Positions 61,281 through 64,000 of a stretch of DNA of 64,000 nt are shown here, piece after piece. The stretch's first letter is position 1, and the number at the start of each line of letters is the position of its first letter. The notes beneath the pieces were generated by a model, which ran no database searches, had not been told where the DNA came from, and worked only from the letters and a program-made list of their open reading frames with translations. Both the position numbers and the translations under genes were made by a program. Location of the stretch: assembly GCF_020510585.1 (NCBI RefSeq), contig NZ_CP075190.1:871001-935000 (forward strand), read 5' to 3'. Origin of the DNA: Ferribacterium limneticum. Its GTDB lineage: Bacteria; Pseudomonadota; Gammaproteobacteria; Burkholderiales; Rhodocyclaceae.

Positions 61281-62450
61281 TTATTCCAGTGCAAAAATCT
61301 CGGAGTCCCCCCAGCCTAGGCTGATGGCGGCTCTCTTGATAACCTGGTGATGAAGGTAGGGGGCGATAAACAGGGACGCGCCGCCCGGACGGATATCTGC
61401 CGGTGCCTGTATCGACATGCCCTGATAGTGTGAACCTTGCTTGAGTGGAGAGACGTCACACAGGGTGGCACGGCTTAGGTCAAGCAAGGGTAGTAGGCTG
61501 AATAGTTGAGCCGAACAACCCCAAAAAACACTCCGCTCAAAGCGGTCCATTACCTCGCTAACCAAGGCTGCTTGGGCGGTCTGGGCGATCCGCGAACTCA
61601 ACAGAAAGTCCGCGATGGCGCTGTTGGCGGTCATTGCGATCTGACTTGTGCCTTCGGACTTCTGCGCCAGGATCAAAAGCGAAGGGTAAGAGAATTCCGG
61701 CGTGGGCAGGACGCACCGGTCGAGGCGCAGGACGGCGAGGCCGTGGTGGCGCAGTAGTTTTTCGAGAGCGGTCGGAGAAAAGTGGTTTACGTGTTCGCGG
61801 ATGCCGAACCAGAAAGCAGTGCCTATGGGCAATTCCGCATAGCGCTCCGCATCCGGCACCTCGATGAGGAGATGTCCGCCATCCTTGAGTACGCGGCTAG
61901 CTTCGTTTAGTGCTCGGTCCAGATCCCGGAGATGCTCCAGTACGTGGAAATAGGTCAGTACCTCTTGGCTCGCGTCTGCAGCGGGTAGATGAAAGGCATC
62001 TCCCTGGTAGAAGCAGAGGCGATTCTCAGGCGTTTCCCCCTCGGGGATGCTACGCGGGTCAGCTTCTACGCCGTGGCAAAGTCCTCGCCAATGATGTTGC
62101 TTCAACCATCGAAGGAAGCCGCCCCGTCCGCAACCAACGTCAAGTATATCTCGGTCAGTCAGGCCGGCCTCCACTAGCAGCCCTCGGTAGACCTTGTATT
62201 TCTCGATGTTTTCCCGGGAGTTAATGTCGAAGTGATTACTGCTGAAATAGGTGCACTCTCCGGTGTAGAAACCGGCAAGGGTGGCGTCGTCCAGATTGGC
62301 GGCGTATACCAGGCCACACTCCGGACAGGCATGAAAGGCGACCGTGGTGTTGAATACCGATTCCGCTAGACCGCTGAATGGCCAATCCAAGGCATGGGGC
62401 GCTATGCCGTGGCAAGCGGGGCACCGGTTGGGTGCGGGGGGGTGGGGCAT
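61281..62450 (-). CDS. Zinc-ribbon class I SAM methyltransferase (sugar C-methyltransferase-like)
   Basis: A 389-residue protein. The N-terminal zinc-ribbon has CPACHG and CPECG. The methyltransferase core follows (DILDVGCGRGGFLRWLKQHH for SAM motif I, LTYFHVLEHLRDLDRALNEA further on). A C-terminal Rossmann-like part (SVFWGCSAQLFSLLPLLDLS) completes the three-part layout of sugar 3-C-methyltransferases such as the NovU/TylC3 group. Substrate assignment is inference. Sits 12 bp after the radical SAM gene in the same direction. Confidence 0.82.
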   Translation of the reverse strand: MPHPPAPNRCPACHGIAPHALDWPFSGLAESVFNTTVAFHACPECGLVYAANLDDATLAGFYTGECTYFSSNHFDINSRENIEKYKVYRGLLVEAGLTDRDILDVGCGRGGFLRWLKQHHWRGLCHGVEADPRSIPEGETPENRLCFYQGDAFHLPAADASQEVLTYFHVLEHLRDLDRALNEASRVLKDGGHLLIEVPDAERYAELPIGTAFWFGIREHVNHFSPTALEKLLRHHGLAVLRLDRCVLPTPEFSYPSLLILAQKSEGTSQIAMTANSAIADFLLSSRIAQTAQAALVSEVMDRFERSVFWGCSAQLFSLLPLLDLSRATLCDVSPLKQGSHYQGMSIQAPADIRPGGASLFIAPYLHHQVIKRAAISLGWGDSEIFALE

Positions 62451-62462
62451 AGGGCGTTCTGT

Positions 62463-63515
62463 TCAGATGGAGGGCGAGGGAGGGGAGGCTTCAGGGAAAT
62501 GGGCGAGATAGTTCTCCAGTAGCGATTCCCGCCAAGGGTCAATGTCGTCTATCTGGGAGTGGGCGATGTGACCACAATTTCGGCAGACTTCATTGTCGTG
62601 CCTCCGCCCTTTGAGATGCTGGAGGCGCAGGGCGTGCATGGCGGGAGAGTTCCAGATTTCCTTCAGGCTCGTGTCGTGCAAGTCGCCGACCACCAGCTTC
62701 TGGCCCCAGTCGGGGCAGCAGGCGCTGACCGTACCATCTGCGTTGAGGGCCATGGCGTAAAAGATGTAAGTGCAGACCTGCTTGGTTTCTATTTTCTGGC
62801 CGTACTGGCCGCTGCTGTTTGCGGGAACGAAGTTCATCACTCGAGATTCCATGTCGAAACCCGGCCAAATAGGCGAGAGGCGCTCAAGGAAGATCCGGTC
62901 GCAGTAGTTCCCAAAGGTGTCAAAGAATGCCTTTTTCTGCTCGTCGTTCAAATAGTCTTCCGGGGCCTTGATCGTGATTTCACAATGACCTCGATGGTTG
63001 TGAAGCCAGCGTATAGAGGCGGTGATGGCCTCGAAATCAACCTCCACCTTGGCGTGCTGCCGATATTGCGCTGCGTTTATGCCCTCCAGGGAAATATTGA
63101 GTCGGTCCAGCCCAGCGTCGATGATTGCCTCCAAAAGTACTGGGGTAAATAGAGACGCATTAGTGGCCAGGTCAATGCTCCCTACTCGGCCGCTTTCCTT
63201 GGCGAGACGGATCATTTGGGGCAAATGCTTGTTGAGCAAGGGTTCGCCAATCTTGTTCATGCGCAATACCCGGATTGGACTGCTGAAGGCTTCCAGATCC
63301 CGCACGAATTTTTCAAAGAGTTCTAGAGAGAGGACGCGCCGTTTGTAATTGGCTCCCCGGACCAGGTCAACGTGGCCTGTGGGGCAGAACTCGCATTTGA
63401 AATTGCAGGCGCTGGAGGGGTCCACATAAAGGAGGAACGGCGTTTCAAGCGGGATGATGTCCTGGAGGACACTCCTATTTTCCGGGTTTAGCTTGGACTT
63501 GAGTTGTGCTTTCAT
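62463..63515 (-). CDS. Radical SAM/SPASM-domain protein
   Basis: A 350-residue radical SAM enzyme. The [4Fe-4S]-binding CxxxCxxC motif is CNFKCEFC near residues 33-40. A C-terminal SPASM-type cysteine set is visible (VSACCPDWGQKLVVGDLHDT, and VCRNCGHIAHSQ). ATG 63515 is chosen; its codons overlap the upstream FkbM stop by 4 bp (ATGA). SPASM enzymes modify peptides or sugars; the target here is unknown, but the gene is embedded among sugar-modifying methyltransferases. Confidence 0.88.
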   Translation of the reverse strand: MKAQLKSKLNPENRSVLQDIIPLETPFLLYVDPSSACNFKCEFCPTGHVDLVRGANYKRRVLSLELFEKFVRDLEAFSSPIRVLRMNKIGEPLLNKHLPQMIRLAKESGRVGSIDLATNASLFTPVLLEAIIDAGLDRLNISLEGINAAQYRQHAKVEVDFEAITASIRWLHNHRGHCEITIKAPEDYLNDEQKKAFFDTFGNYCDRIFLERLSPIWPGFDMESRVMNFVPANSSGQYGQKIETKQVCTYIFYAMALNADGTVSACCPDWGQKLVVGDLHDTSLKEIWNSPAMHALRLQHLKGRRHDNEVCRNCGHIAHSQIDDIDPWRESLLENYLAHFPEASPPSPSI

Positions 63516-64000
63516 GGGAGTTCGTCGTGGCCCCGTAGGATGGCGGCAATCATACATGGGTCGGGGTCGCCAGCAAGGGTTAGGCCAGTTTCTGTGGCCT
63601 CCATGCTAGCCGGCCATCGTTCCTCAGGAAGCGCATAAATGGTTGCCCCTGTTCCGCACCAGGAATGTAGGCGGAATAATAAGGCGTAGCCAGGCAGGTT
63701 ATTCTGCAGCCACAAGGGGGTTCGCCATAGGCCATCATCGTTGTGGTAGATCGTGGCAGTCAGTAGAGGGCGATGCTGGCGCAGGGTGCGGATGGCACCG
63801 CGCAGTGCGGGGAGTTCCATGCCCTCCAAATGTAGTTTGATGAAGGTAGGGGCTAGGTTCAGGGTGTCGATGGCACGGCAGGGTACTAGTTCTCCACCCA
63901 AGTCTGAACACTGGGATGCATATCCCTGGTCGCTGAAAAAGGGACGTTCGCCCTCTGTTTCCGTTATCGCCCAAGGTAGGATTTCGATTTCCTGGCGTCT
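63512..64000 (-). CDS. FkbM-family methyltransferase, partial (5' end outside window)
   Basis: The frame is open from the window edge to the stop at 63512, about 162 codons. It reads PWAITETEGERPFFSDQGYA near the edge, then FIKLHLEGMELPALRGAIRT, the FkbM C-terminal signature (EGME). The N-terminal SAM-binding part lies beyond the window. It overlaps the radical SAM gene by 4 bp. A second FkbM enzyme in the same run is at 60161. Confidence 0.82.
   Translation of the reverse strand, partial: RRQEIEILPWAITETEGERPFFSDQGYASQCSDLGGELVPCRAIDTLNLAPTFIKLHLEGMELPALRGAIRTLRQHRPLLTATIYHNDDGLWRTPLWLQNNLPGYALLFRLHSWCGTGATIYALPEERWPASMEATETGLTLAGDPDPCMIAAILRGHDELP

Noticed and set aside
1..64000. CRISPR arrays, tRNA or rRNA genes, insertion sequences, integrases
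   Set aside because: No regular repeats, cloverleaf or transposase-like coding was seen on either strand.

Overview
This window is a near-complete polar-type flagellar and chemotaxis gene cluster, followed by the start of a glycan or flagellin-modification cluster. Gene content and order (cheA-cheW-mcp-cheR-cheD-cheB, tandem cheV, cheY-cheZ-cheA, flhB-flhA-flhF-flhG-fliA-motC-motD, flgNMA/flgB-L, fliF-R, fleS-fleR-fliE, fliC-flaG-fliDST) point to a motile betaproteobacterium, most likely a Rhodocyclales member of the Dechloromonas/Azonexus type. That placement is inferred from protein character and synteny, not from a search. No rRNA, tRNA, insertion sequence, integrase or CRISPR array was seen.

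Layout. 1-9667 (+): the 3' end of a cheA, then cheW, two large chemoreceptors ending in a CheR-tethering pentapeptide, cheR, cheD, cheB and a small STAS protein. 9665-14952 (+): a unit with a predicted sigma-28 promoter, encoding two CheV proteins, CheY, CheZ and a second CheA, and ending in an intrinsic terminator. 15132-22966 (+): flhB, flhA, flhF, flhG, fliA, motC and motD, mostly overlapping. 22984-24462 (-): flgN, flgM and flgA, with a strong sigma-28 promoter in front of flgM. 24558-35423 (+): flgB to flgL plus an uncharacterised lipoprotein, behind a good sigma-54 promoter. 35417-46467 (-): fliF-G-H-I-J, then fliK-L-M-N behind a sigma-54 promoter, then a perfect 14-bp hairpin, then fliO-P-Q-R. 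46599-49488 (+): the FleS/FleR two-component pair and fliE, which has its own sigma-54 promoter. 49497-55201 (-): fliC, flaG, fliD, fliS, fliT, a second fliK-like gene, an flhB C-terminal homologue and a YcgR-type c-di-GMP brake. 55348-64000 (-): six genes for sugar transfer or modification (FkbM methyltransferases, radical SAM, C-methyltransferase-like, CmcI-like, and a 1301-residue multi-domain glycosyltransferase) reading toward fliC.

How it fits together. The promoters suggest a classical hierarchy. A sigma-54 activator (FleR, phosphorylated by FleS) would drive the basal body and hook genes (flgB, fliE, fliK and possibly fliF). FliA (sigma-28), held by FlgM until hook completion, would drive flgM, fliC and the cheV unit. 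FlhF/FlhG would set flagellar number and place, MotC/MotD power rotation, YcgR couples it to c-di-GMP, and the two CheA proteins with CheW/CheV/CheY/CheZ steer it.

The least ordinary points are a 224-residue flagellin beside a large sugar-modification operon, an FlhG whose Walker A motif has lost both lysines, a second CheA without an evident P2 domain, a short dispersed repeat, and G8-G9 tracts in flgI, flgK and the glycosyltransferase gene.
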